DNA of 64,000 nt from Coprococcus phoceensis (lineage in GTDB: Bacteria > Bacillota > Clostridia > Lachnospirales > Lachnospiraceae), in assembly GCF_900104635.1 (NCBI RefSeq), contig NZ_FNWC01000007.1:1401421-1465420 (forward strand). Reading direction: 5' to 3'. The notes under the pieces are model-generated. The model saw only the letters and a list, made by a program, of their open reading frames with translations. It had not been told where the DNA came from and searched no databases. A program made the position numbers and the translations under genes. This document shows, one piece after another, positions 19,634 to 28,319 of this stretch (within the stretch, counting starts at the first letter, position 1; each line of letters starts with the position of its first letter).

Positions 19634-21187
19634 CTATTTTGCATAGTCTGTAACACGTGATTCACGAATCACATTCACTTTAACCTGTCCAGGATATTCC
19701 AATTCAAACTCAATTTGTTTTGAAATATTTCTAGCCATCAGTACCATGTCTGCATCAGACACTTGTTCTGGAACTACCATGACACGAATCTCTCTACCTG
19801 CCTGAATAGCAAAAGATTTATCGACACCTTTAAATTGGTTGGCGATATCTTCTAATTGTTTTAATCTGTTTGTATATGTTTCCAATGTCTCTCTTCTTGC
19901 GCCAGGTCTTGCTGCAGAAATTGTATCTGCCGCCTGAACGATACATGCAATTAACGATTCCGGCTCTACATCACCATGATGCGCTTCTACCGCGTTAATC
20001 ACAACCGGCGACTCTTTGTATTTTCTACAAAGATCCACACCAATCTGAATATGGGAGCCTTCCACATCGTGATCGATTGATTTTCCGATATCATGTAAAA
20101 GACCAGCTCTCTTCGCAACCCTGACATCCAAACCAATCTCACTTGCGAGAAGTCCGGATAACTGCGCTACTTCCATGGAATGCTTCAATGCATTCTGCCC
20201 ATAGCTGGTTCTAAATTTCATTCTTCCTAACAGACGAATCAGTTCTGGATGAATACCATGTACTCCAACTTCTAAAGCTGCTGCCTCTCCCTCTTCACGA
20301 ATCATCAATTCCACATCTTTTTGTGCTTTCTCTACCATTTCTTCAATTCTTGCGGGATGAATTCTTCCATCTACAATCAATCTCTCGAGAGCAATTCTCG
20401 CAACTTCTCTTCTGATCGGATCAAATCCTGATAAAACGACAGCTTCCGGAGTATCATCTATAATCAATTCTACTCCTGTCATTGTCTCGAGTGTACGAAT
20501 GTTTCGTCCCTCTCTACCAATAATTCTTCCCTTCATCTCATCACTTGGAAGTTGTACAACCGAAATTGTAGTCTCCGCAACATGATCTGCCGCACACTTC
20601 TGAATCGCTGTTACGACATACTCTCTTGCCTTTTTGGCAGCTTCCTCTTTTGCCTGCGTTTCCAATTCTTTGATCATCCTCGCAGTGTCATGTTTGACAT
20701 CATCTTCAACAGTTTTTAACAAATAATCCTTTGCTTGTTCGGAGGTTAATCCTGAGATTCTTTCTAGTTCCTGTACTCTTTGCTGATTAAGCTCTTCTAC
20801 TTTCGCTTCACGCTGCTTAATTTGCTCTTCTCTCGCCGTAAAGTTTGCTTCACGCTGCTCAATTGCTTCTGATCTTTTGTCTAAAGCTTCTTCCTTGGAT
20901 AACACTCTTTTCTCATAGCGTTGTAATTCAGATCGTCTTTCCTTTGTCTCTTTTTCGAGTTCATTCTTTGTCTTGATAGACTCTTCTTTTACTTCCAAGA
21001 GCGCTTCTTTTTTCGTTGTCTCAGCAGTTTTCAATGCATCATCAATAATTTCTCTCGCCCGAGTCTCCGCACTTCCGATCTTCGAATCTGCGTCTTTTGT
21101 CAGGCTTGAAATCGTCAGGAAACGAGTGATGACCGCTGCAACAATGAATGCAACTACAGCAATAATTATAGTAATTATTGTTGGCAC
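19634..21187 (-). CDS. rny: Ribonuclease Y
   Basis: A membrane-anchored endoribonuclease that initiates mRNA decay in many Firmicutes. The 517-residue protein has an N-terminal membrane helix (about 3-25), a long charged coiled coil (about 30-200), a KH domain with [12 protein letters not shown] and an HD domain with [12 protein letters not shown]. Translation starts at a GTG preceded by GGAGG. It has its own promoter overlapping the recX stop codon. Confidence 0.97.
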   Translation of the reverse strand: MPTIITIIIAVVAFIVAAVITRFLTISSLTKDADSKIGSAETRAREIIDDALKTAETTKKEALLEVKEESIKTKNELEKETKERRSELQRYEKRVLSKEEALDKRSEAIEQREANFTAREEQIKQREAKVEELNQQRVQELERISGLTSEQAKDYLLKTVEDDVKHDTARMIKELETQAKEEAAKKAREYVVTAIQKCAADHVAETTISVVQLPSDEMKGRIIGREGRNIRTLETMTGVELIIDDTPEAVVLSGFDPIRREVARIALERLIVDGRIHPARIEEMVEKAQKDVELMIREEGEAAALEVGVHGIHPELIRLLGRMKFRTSYGQNALKHSMEVAQLSGLLASEIGLDVRVAKRAGLLHDIGKSIDHDVEGSHIQIGVDLCRKYKESPVVINAVEAHHGDVEPESLIACIVQAADTISAARPGARRETLETYTNRLKQLEDIANQFKGVDKSFAIQAGREIRVMVVPEQVSDADMVLMARNISKQIEFELEYPGQVKVNVIRESRVTDYAK

Positions 21188-21234
21188 AGGAGCACCTCCT
21201 TATTTAATTTTCATTGTACAAATACAACACTTAA

Positions 21235-21263
21235 ATTTTATACTCTTTTCACAATTATGTCAA
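21235..21263 (-). promoter_or_regulatory. Promoter of rny
   Basis: TTGACA (21258-21263) overlaps the recX stop codon, followed by 17 bases and TAAAAT (21235-21240) on the minus strand. Confidence 0.65.
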
Positions 21264-21874
21264 GTATTCCATTCAGAAACTTGTATTACTTGACGGATGT
21301 CCTCGTAACGGAAACCTTTTCTTAGCAGATACCCGCAAATCTTCGCTTTTTCTGCTTCTGTCGCCTTCTCTGCACAAAATCTCTTTTTTTCAAGAATTTT
21401 TTGAATTGCTCCCCGTTCCTCTTCCATCTCATAACACTCTTCCATGACTTTGTCAATCGTCTCTTTTGCGACACCTTTCTGACAGAGTGATGCATAAATT
21501 TCTTTTTTGCTCTTGCTGTTCTGTCTGCTGAGCACAAATCGCCTTGCATAATTTTCGTCTTCCACATATCCAAAGGATTTTACATAAGCCATCGCCTGTT
21601 CAATAATATCATCCGGATATAATCCCTGCTTTAATTTCGTGCGAAGTTGCGATTCTGTGCGATCCATGTCTGTCAACAGATGCATTGCCCGCAGCTTGGC
21701 ACGTTTTAACACAATCTCACTGAGAATCTGACTGACCAGCCTCTCGTCCACCTCTGTGTCCTGCGCGATATGATATCGGGACAGCTCTCCTTTGTATAAT
21801 ACAAAGGCAAACTGTCCGTCTATGAATACCTTATACTTTGTCTTTGTCACTGGCTCAATCTTCGTGACATACAT
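21260..21874 (-). CDS. recX: RecA regulator RecX
   Basis: RecX binds RecA filaments and limits recombination. The 204-residue protein shows the three-helix repeat pattern with YVKSFGYVEDENYARRF in the middle and C-terminal LLRKGFRYEDIRQVI. It starts one base after the recA stop codon, a common recA-recX arrangement, and so shares the SOS-controlled promoter. Confidence 0.93.
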   Translation of the reverse strand: MYVTKIEPVTKTKYKVFIDGQFAFVLYKGELSRYHIAQDTEVDERLVSQILSEIVLKRAKLRAMHLLTDMDRTESQLRTKLKQGLYPDDIIEQAMAYVKSFGYVEDENYARRFVLSRQNSKSKKEIYASLCQKGVAKETIDKVMEECYEMEEERGAIQKILEKKRFCAEKATEAEKAKICGYLLRKGFRYEDIRQVIQVSEWNT

Positions 21875-21875
21875 T

Positions 21876-22898
21876 CTATTCTTCCTCTTCCTTCTCTACG
21901 GAACCGTCCAAATGATAATGCGCTCTGATCTTCTCTTCCAACTCTTCCATAATTTCCGGATGCTGTCCAAGATATATCTTCGCATTCTCTCTTCCCTGTC
22001 CAATCTTATCTCCATTATAGGCATACCATGCCCCACTCTTATTCACAAGATCAAGTTTTGTTGCAAGATCCAGAATATCTCCTTCTTTGGAAATTCCCTT
22101 TCCAAACATGATATCAAATTCTGCTTCCTTGAACGGAGGTGCAATCTTATTCTTCACAATCTTGATACGTGTACGATTTCCCACCATCTCACCATTCTGT
22201 TTTAAAGTTTCAATCCTTCTGACATCCATACGCACGGAAGCATAGAATTTTAAAGCTCGTCCACCGGTTGTCGTCTCCGGATTTCCAAACATCACACCAA
22301 CTTTCTCTCGAAGCTGGTTGATAAAAATCACAACACAGTTTGATTTGCTAATAACAGGAGTCAGCTTTCTGAGTGCCTGCGACATCAAACGCGCTTGCAG
22401 ACCGACATGACTGTCTCCCATGTCTCCTTCTATCTCCTGTTTCGGAACAAGTGCTGCGACCGAGTCAATTACAATAATATCCATCGCGCCGGAGCGAACC
22501 ATCGTCTCGGCAATCTCAAGTGCCTGATCTCCACTATCCGGCTGTGAAATGTATAATTCATCAATATTTACACCAATATTTTTTGCATAGACAGGATCAA
22601 GCGCATGCTCTGCATCAATAAATCCCGCAATTCCGCCTCTTTTTTGTACCTCTGCAATCATATGTAACGTAACCGTCGTCTTACCACTTGACTCAGGACC
22701 ATATACCTCAATTACTCTTCCCTTCGGTACACCCCCAAGACCAAGTGCAATATCAAGACTTAAAGAACCTGTCGGCACCGTCTCCACAGAGACATTCGCC
22801 CCTGCATCACCAAGCTTCATCACCGTACCTTTTCCAAAATCCTTCTCCAACTTTAAAATCGCTGCATCCAGCGCTTTTTGTTTATCTTCATTTGCCAT
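21876..22898 (-). CDS. recA: Recombinase RecA
   Basis: DNA-dependent ATPase for homologous recombination and SOS induction. The Walker A motif is GPESSGKTT, and the loop regions [19 protein letters not shown] are present. The ATG at 22898 gives 340 residues and has AAGGAG about nine bases upstream; the frame from 22919 begins with GTG and includes that ribosome site. A perfect LexA box and a TTGACA promoter stand upstream. recX follows. Confidence 0.98.
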   Translation of the reverse strand: MANEDKQKALDAAILKLEKDFGKGTVMKLGDAGANVSVETVPTGSLSLDIALGLGGVPKGRVIEVYGPESSGKTTVTLHMIAEVQKRGGIAGFIDAEHALDPVYAKNIGVNIDELYISQPDSGDQALEIAETMVRSGAMDIIVIDSVAALVPKQEIEGDMGDSHVGLQARLMSQALRKLTPVISKSNCVVIFINQLREKVGVMFGNPETTTGGRALKFYASVRMDVRRIETLKQNGEMVGNRTRIKIVKNKIAPPFKEAEFDIMFGKGISKEGDILDLATKLDLVNKSGAWYAYNGDKIGQGRENAKIYLGQHPEIMEELEEKIRAHYHLDGSVEKEEEE

Positions 22899-22923
22899 AT
22901 TACGTATCTCCTTCTTCACACCG

Positions 22924-22937
22924 CGAACTTATGTTCG
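22924..22937 (-). promoter_or_regulatory. LexA (SOS) box of recA
   Basis: CGAACTTATGTTCG fits the Gram-positive consensus CGAAC-N4-GTTCG. It lies between the -10 element and the ribosome site of recA, where LexA binding would block transcription. Confidence 0.88.
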
Positions 22938-22951
22938 TTTTTCTAATTAAT

Positions 22952-22980
22952 ATACTATTATACTTGTCTCAAAATGTCAA
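22952..22980 (-). promoter_or_regulatory. Promoter of recA-recX
   Basis: A perfect TTGACA (22975-22980), 17 bases, TAGTAT (22952-22957) on the minus strand. Confidence 0.75.
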
Positions 22981-23040
22981 TACTTTTATTCTCACCTCCT
23001 GCTTACAAATTTCCATGTGGGTAATTTCAGCGAATCTGCC

Positions 23041-23080
23041 AATGAATGTATATAATGAGCGAACGCTCTATTGAATGAAC
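23041..23080. promoter_or_regulatory. Palindromic element resembling a TetR-family operator
   Basis: GAGCG-AA-CGCTC (23057-23068) follows a TATAAT at 23051-23056 and is flanked by AATGAA copies. Symmetry and base choice resemble TetR-family operators, but no regulator or forward gene is adjacent. It could be a second control point upstream of recA or a relic of a lost gene. Confidence 0.35.
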
Positions 23081-23113
23081 ACTTTTAGAATATCATAATT
23101 CTCATCTTTGCAC

Positions 23114-23146
23114 AAGAAAAGAATCCATTTTCAGGATTCTTTTCTT
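23114..23146 (-). terminator. Terminator of the symporter gene
   Basis: Perfect arms AAGAAAAGAATCC (23114-23126) and GGATTCTTTTCTT (23134-23146). The symporter stop codon lies in the loop. The 3' arm itself supplies the U-rich part. Confidence 0.65.
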
Positions 23147-24681
23147 TCTCTATTTCCGGCTTCTAACGAACGTTTTTTGCTGATAACTACTTTTTCATCA
23201 TAGCATGCAAATAACTGCTTTAACGTATCTTTCTCCATTTTGGGAGTCAGGACACTGACAATCGGGACGATGACAAGACCTGCTGCCATAGCAATTGCTC
23301 CCGCATTGATTGGTGATGAGATATATTGAAAGAACATATTAGATACTGTAATTCCAATTCCAGAAAAAAAGCTTGTCCACACCGCAGCCTTTGTGACTCC
23401 TTTCCAATACAACCCATATAAAAACGGAGCTAGAAATGCTCCAGCGAGCGCTCCCCAGGAGATGCCCATCAACTGCGCAATAAAAGTCGGTGGATCAAGT
23501 GCAAGCAGCACTGAAACGACAATAAAAAACACAATCAGAATCTGCATAGTAATAACTTGCTTTTTCTCACTCATATTTTTTATGATATTATCTTTCAGAA
23601 AGTCCAAAGTCAATGTTGAACTGGATGTTAGTACGAGTGAGGACAGTGTAGACATCGATGCCGACAGGACAAGCACGACGACAATTCCTATCAGAATATC
23701 AGGTAAAGAAGATAACATATGTGGAATAATGCTGTCAAACACAATCATTCCGGATTCATCGTATAATTCTTTTCCATCAAACAAACGTCCAAAACCTCCA
23801 AGAAAATAGCATCCTCCCGATACCACAATGGCGAAGATTGTCGAAATTACCGTTCCTGTATTAATCGATTTTTCATCTTTAATAGCATAAAATTTATGTA
23901 TCATCTGGGGCAATCCCCAGGTTCCAAGAGAGGTCAGTACCACAACTCCCAAAAGGTTCATTGGATCTGGTCCAAAGAAGGATGTAAATGCACCAGGTTG
24001 TCCGGCTGTCAATGCCACATCACTTTCAATCTGTGCAAGCTTTCTAATCGCCTCTACAAATCCTCCCTGATTGTTTAACACTGCCATAATAACTGCTACA
24101 ATCCCTATCAACATAATGATTCCCTGGATAAAGTCATTGATCGCAGTTGCCATATACCCTCCAAGAATTACATATATAGCGGTAAATGCTGCCATAGTCA
24201 CTACACACCATGTATACGGGACATGAAATGCCATCTCAAACAAACGGGACAGACCGTTGTAAATGGATGCGGTATATGGAACCAAAAATACAAATACAAT
24301 GACCGATGCTACAATCTTCAGACTCTTGCTCTGATATCTCTCACCAAAAAAATCCGGCATCGTCTTTGACCGTAAATGTTGACTCATAACCCTTGTCCTT
24401 CTCCCTAGCACAACCCAGGCCAAAAGACTTCCAAGAACTGCATTCCCAATTCCAATCCATGTGGATGCAATTCCGTATTTCCATCCAAACTGACCCGCAT
24501 ATCCGACAAATACAACCGCCGAAAAATAAGAAGTCCCATACGCAAATGCAGTGAGCCAGGGTCCAACGGAACGTCCACCCAGCACAAACGCGTCTACACT
24601 TTTTGTATGTCTCCGAGAATAAATCCCAACCACTGCCATCACTGCAAAAAAAATCACCAGCAGAATTACTTTTACACCCAT
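23131..24681 (-). CDS. Sodium:solute symporter (SSS family)
   Basis: A 516-residue membrane protein with about 13 segments and the family motifs VLGGRSVGPWLTAFAYGTSYFSA and GLPQMIHKFYA. It would import a small solute with sodium; proline, pantothenate and sugar acids are all possible in this family and the sequence does not decide. The gene is monocistronic, with a promoter (24755-24783), a 35-base palindrome between promoter and start codon, and a terminator. Confidence 0.88.
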   Translation of the reverse strand: MGVKVILLVIFFAVMAVVGIYSRRHTKSVDAFVLGGRSVGPWLTAFAYGTSYFSAVVFVGYAGQFGWKYGIASTWIGIGNAVLGSLLAWVVLGRRTRVMSQHLRSKTMPDFFGERYQSKSLKIVASVIVFVFLVPYTASIYNGLSRLFEMAFHVPYTWCVVTMAAFTAIYVILGGYMATAINDFIQGIIMLIGIVAVIMAVLNNQGGFVEAIRKLAQIESDVALTAGQPGAFTSFFGPDPMNLLGVVVLTSLGTWGLPQMIHKFYAIKDEKSINTGTVISTIFAIVVSGGCYFLGGFGRLFDGKELYDESGMIVFDSIIPHMLSSLPDILIGIVVVLVLSASMSTLSSLVLTSSSTLTLDFLKDNIIKNMSEKKQVITMQILIVFFIVVSVLLALDPPTFIAQLMGISWGALAGAFLAPFLYGLYWKGVTKAAVWTSFFSGIGITVSNMFFQYISSPINAGAIAMAAGLVIVPIVSVLTPKMEKDTLKQLFACYDEKVVISKKRSLEAGNRERKES

Positions 24682-24702
24682 CTTCTTCCCCCTTCTTTTA
24701 AA

Positions 24703-24737
24703 TTAGCAGTTTAAAGTGTTACGCTTTAAACTGCTAA
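24703..24737 (-). promoter_or_regulatory. 35-base near-perfect palindrome before the symporter gene
   Basis: Arms TTAGCAGTTTAAAG (24703-24716) and CTTTAAACTGCTAA (24724-24737) are perfect, and symmetry continues through the centre with one mismatched pair. It lies about 11-45 bases after the predicted start of transcription and just before the GGGGGAAG ribosome site. It is probably an operator that blocks elongation, or a leader hairpin. Confidence 0.65.
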
Positions 24738-24754
24738 AGTTTCTTAATAATTAA

Positions 24755-24783
24755 AGAATAGCACACGCGAATATGGATGTCAA
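24755..24783 (-). promoter_or_regulatory. Promoter of the symporter gene
   Basis: TTGACA (24778-24783), 17 bases, TATTCT (24755-24760) on the minus strand. Confidence 0.65.
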
Positions 24784-24791
24784 CAAATAGT

Positions 24792-25271
24792 TTATTCTTT
24801 CATCTTTTCTACACGTTCCTGAATTGTTTTATTAAAATTTTCTACTTTTCTGCAGTATGGCTCACTCATATATTTAGAATGCAGCATAAAATCTGCCGTT
24901 GCCAGATTGTTTGCAATCGGAATATCATACACGACTGCAATTCGAAGCAACGCTTTCACATCCGGATCATGTGGCTGTGCTTCTAATGGATCCCATAAAA
25001 AGATCATAAAATCAATCTGTCCTTCCACAATCTTTGCTCCGATCTGCTGATCTCCTCCAAGCGGTCCACTGTTATAACCTTTTACAGGTAATCCTGTTTT
25101 TTCCGCAATCAGTCGGGATGTCGTTCCTGTTCCACATAAAAAGTGACTTTTTAAAATCTCCTTATTCTGATCACACCACTCTACCAGCTCTTTCTTCTTT
25201 CCGTCATGAGCAACCAGTGCAATATGCTTTGCTTTTCCAATTTCAAATGTAACATAATTATCTTGTAACAC
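24792..25271 (-). CDS. mgsA: Methylglyoxal synthase
   Basis: Converts dihydroxyacetone phosphate to methylglyoxal and phosphate, a bypass that relieves sugar-phosphate stress. The 159-residue protein has HIALVAHDGKK, the phosphate-binding GTGTTS, GPLGGDQQIGAKI with the catalytic Asp, DPLEAQPHDPDVKALLR and NNLATADFM. The start is a GTG with AAGGG about six bases upstream; no closer ATG exists in frame. The N-terminal segment before the conserved core is about 14 residues longer than minimal. Confidence 0.95.
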   Translation of the reverse strand: MLQDNYVTFEIGKAKHIALVAHDGKKKELVEWCDQNKEILKSHFLCGTGTTSRLIAEKTGLPVKGYNSGPLGGDQQIGAKIVEGQIDFMIFLWDPLEAQPHDPDVKALLRIAVVYDIPIANNLATADFMLHSKYMSEPYCRKVENFNKTIQERVEKMKE

Positions 25272-25289
25272 AATGATCCCTTCTTTCTT

Positions 25290-26858
25290 TTAATCATATT
25301 GTTCCATGATGGCGAACCTTGACACTGTCAACAGTCCAATCACCACTGCCATTATCATACCATAAATTAAAATTACGAAAAAGGCAAAATTGAAATTCTG
25401 TAAGACAACTGCAACCACAGCAAGGAGCACTCCGATCCCTATAATTCCCCCTTGGACTCCCAATCGAACTAGCTGCTTTACTGTTTCTCCCAAAGAGTTT
25501 CTCAAAAACGAATCGATCAGTACCTTTGTATATAACTTAATCGCCTGAAGGAACACATAGATCAGCCAGCAGCTGACTATGTGAAACGGATGAACTTTCC
25601 ATGCAATCCCAAGCGGAAGCACCAAAATTGCTCCATCAATCGCCGCTTTCACATGTTCCATCACAGTCGCATACCACATTTTCTTTGCCGGAGAATCTGG
25701 GAGTAGAAACAGATACGGATTTTTCAATTCTTTATCCCATTTCCCAAGATATCCTCCTGTCAAAATGGCAAGATAGGCCACAATTCCCAAAAGAACTGCA
25801 CTTTTTGATCCAAATTCCGAAACATCAATCACCTTTAAAAACAAAATATCCGCACCAATGCAAAACAATGTCATATATGAAAAGATAAACCATTTTTCTT
25901 TTTTATACTCCAATAACTGTCTGTAAAAAATAGCCTTTGCTCCGGACGCTTTATATTCGACTGAGGCTCTTTTGAATTTCTTCTTTTTGCCGATGGACAT
26001 AACCATCTCACCATTATTTTTTCGCGCTTTCATCTCTGCATAATCATCCGCAAATTTTGCCGCATCTTCATAATATCCACCATTGCATTTCATTTTGACT
26101 GCCACTACAGCCATAACAATTACAGTCAAAAGATACAAACCACTGCATACAAGATTAAGAGTTGTAGGTCCAAGCAAAATCAGTCGAAAAACTGCAATAT
26201 TCCATCCAATGATCGGCAGCATCTGCAATCCCGGAAAATCAATCAGATTGATAATACTTTCCAGCGAAAATCCTTTTGTTCGAAAATACCAAATTCCAAA
26301 CAGCGTAATACCTGCAAGTAAAACATAGATCATGCGCGTAAGCATAACAGTCGTCTTTTGCGAAAATCGTTCATTGGCATATAAACCAATAATAATACTG
26401 CCTTCCAGTACCGACTCAACCCCTGCAAGAACTATAAACAGTGATACGATTTTCCAAAGCGGAAGATGAAATCCAAGAATTGCAGCAAGTACAAATGCCA
26501 TACTCACAATCAAAGTCATCAAAAAATTATATCCTGCGCCATAGAGCAAGATTATTTTGGGGCGAATCGGCGCCGTAAAAATAAAATGTGCATGGCTTGG
26601 ATAGAAAATGACACCTTTTCGTTTTGCATAAGTCGCAAAGTTAATAAAAAAATTGTAAAGTCCCCATACCGTCAATGCCGCCAGCAGCCAATATGGTGTT
26701 TGAAAATCTGCTTTTACTAAAGCCGTAACTGAAACTGTGATCAAAAAAATAAAATAGGCTGCCAAAACAATGCTAAGTATCAGGTTCACCGGCTTTTTCT
26801 TTAACTGCTTTAATTTGTTGATCCATTTTCTTTTTGACATATACAATAATGCTTTCAT
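25290..26858 (-). CDS. ABC exporter membrane subunit
   Basis: A 522-residue membrane protein with roughly 10-12 hydrophobic segments and a basic cytoplasmic N-terminus, similar in organisation to putative ABC exporter permeases of Clostridia. It overlaps the upstream ATPase gene by one base (TAATG), which implies translational coupling and a shared transporter. The substrate is unknown. Bacteriocin or lipid export is possible, but nothing in the sequence settles it. Confidence 0.78.
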   Translation of the reverse strand: MKALLYMSKRKWINKLKQLKKKPVNLILSIVLAAYFIFLITVSVTALVKADFQTPYWLLAALTVWGLYNFFINFATYAKRKGVIFYPSHAHFIFTAPIRPKIILLYGAGYNFLMTLIVSMAFVLAAILGFHLPLWKIVSLFIVLAGVESVLEGSIIIGLYANERFSQKTTVMLTRMIYVLLAGITLFGIWYFRTKGFSLESIINLIDFPGLQMLPIIGWNIAVFRLILLGPTTLNLVCSGLYLLTVIVMAVVAVKMKCNGGYYEDAAKFADDYAEMKARKNNGEMVMSIGKKKKFKRASVEYKASGAKAIFYRQLLEYKKEKWFIFSYMTLFCIGADILFLKVIDVSEFGSKSAVLLGIVAYLAILTGGYLGKWDKELKNPYLFLLPDSPAKKMWYATVMEHVKAAIDGAILVLPLGIAWKVHPFHIVSCWLIYVFLQAIKLYTKVLIDSFLRNSLGETVKQLVRLGVQGGIIGIGVLLAVVAVVLQNFNFAFFVILIYGMIMAVVIGLLTVSRFAIMEQYD

Positions 26859-27553
26859 TATTTTTCACCACCCGTCAATTCAAAGAACAGCGCATCGAGT
26901 TCTTTATCCCCGACTTCTTCTTTGCTGTAAGAACCAATAATATGGCCTTTTTCCATCACAAACATCACATCCCAAATATTCTCTACCATCTCCAGCATAT
27001 GAGTACTGATCAATATCGTAACTCCGTTTTCTTTCAATTCTAAAATCACTTCTTTTAATTCTTTGATCGCTTTTGGATCGAGTCCAACCATCGGCTCATC
27101 TAAAAGAATCACCTGTGGCTTGATACACAGCGCACAGCAAATACTAACTTTCTGCATCATTCCTTTTGAAAGCTCATTCCCTAATTTGTCCTGTTTATCC
27201 TCCAACTCAAATCGTGTCAGAATTGCTTCCACCTCTTGGTCTGTTATGTTGCTGTCATATGCTTTTCTTACATACTCAATATGCTCTCTTACAGTCAATG
27301 CATCGAACATTGCCGGCAATTCCGGAACATAGGCGAAAATCTTTTTCGCCTCCATGCTATGTGCTTCCATCTTCTGAATTCCGATTCCACCTTCATACCT
27401 GAGCAAACCTGCAATACTTTTGATAATCGTAGATTTTCCTGCTCCGTTTGGTCCCAGCAAAATTCCTATCTTTCCCGTCGGCACCGTGAAACTGACATGA
27501 TCCACCGCCAGATAATCACCATATTTTTTACTCAGTCCTTGTATCTCAAGCAT
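26858..27553 (-). CDS. ABC exporter ATP-binding subunit
   Basis: About 231 residues with Walker A GPNGAGKST, signature LSKGMMQKV and Walker B VILLDEPMVGLDP. The short single-domain form matches ABC-2 type exporters. The second ATG (27553) is preferred because GGAGG lies seven bases before it and only one base before the first ATG (27559). It is coupled to the membrane subunit at 25290. Confidence 0.93.
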   Translation of the reverse strand: MLEIQGLSKKYGDYLAVDHVSFTVPTGKIGILLGPNGAGKSTIIKSIAGLLRYEGGIGIQKMEAHSMEAKKIFAYVPELPAMFDALTVREHIEYVRKAYDSNITDQEVEAILTRFELEDKQDKLGNELSKGMMQKVSICCALCIKPQVILLDEPMVGLDPKAIKELKEVILELKENGVTILISTHMLEMVENIWDVMFVMEKGHIIGSYSKEEVGDKELDALFFELTGGEK

Positions 27554-27641
27554 CTTCATTCCTCCTCATCAAAAATAGTCTTGTATATCTGTACTATAGA
27601 TTTAATACAATGATACACAAGACTATTCCGACTGTCAATAT

Positions 27642-28313
27642 TTATTTTTCGTATTTCTCGATTACTTCTCCACGTTTTTTATAAATGCTGCCTGCAGGTA
27701 CAAATTCTCTGACCATAGACAACGGATAAATATTTGTATGACTTCCCACAACTGTTCCCGGATTCAATACACTTCCACATCCCACTTCGACTTCATCGCC
27801 AAGCATGGCACCAAATTTCTTAAGTCCGGTCTCAATCGCTCCTTTTGGTGTCTTTACCGTCACCAATGTCTTATCCGATTTCACATTAGAAGTAATCGAG
27901 CCAGCCCCCATATGAGACTTATATCCAAGCACAGAGTCCCCTACATAATTATAATGTGGAACCTGAACTTTATTAAACAGAATTACATTCTTAAGCTCTG
28001 TAGAATTTCCTACCACAGCTCCTTCCCCAACAATTGCATTACCGCGGATAAACGCACAATGTCTCACTTCTGCGTCTTTCCCAATAATTGCCGGTCCATT
28101 GATGTAAGCTGTCGGCGCTACTGTCGCCGATTTTGCAATCCATACATTCTCACCGACTTTTTCATACTCCTCTTCCGATAACGTCTCTCCTAGTTCTAAA
28201 ATAAAAGAACTGATTTTCGGAAGAACCTCCCATGGATAAGTCACTCCTTCAAAAATATCTCTCGCAATTGTCTCCTTCAAATTATAAAGTGATTTTACTG
28301 TTAATTGTTCCAT
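27642..28313 (-). CDS. Left-handed beta-helix protein, sugar-nucleotide/acyltransferase-like
   Basis: The 223-residue protein carries repeated hexapeptides (for example IIGKDAEV, IVGEGAVV and CGSVLNPGTVVG) typical of a left-handed beta-helix like the C-terminal half of GlmU. No N-terminal nucleotidyltransferase domain is present. It could be a transferase acting on an activated sugar, but the acceptor is unknown. It starts directly downstream of topB (6 bases). Confidence 0.75.
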   Translation of the reverse strand: MEQLTVKSLYNLKETIARDIFEGVTYPWEVLPKISSFILELGETLSEEEYEKVGENVWIAKSATVAPTAYINGPAIIGKDAEVRHCAFIRGNAIVGEGAVVGNSTELKNVILFNKVQVPHYNYVGDSVLGYKSHMGAGSITSNVKSDKTLVTVKTPKGAIETGLKKFGAMLGDEVEVGCGSVLNPGTVVGSHTNIYPLSMVREFVPAGSIYKKRGEVIEKYEK

Positions 28314-28319
28314 TTCAAT

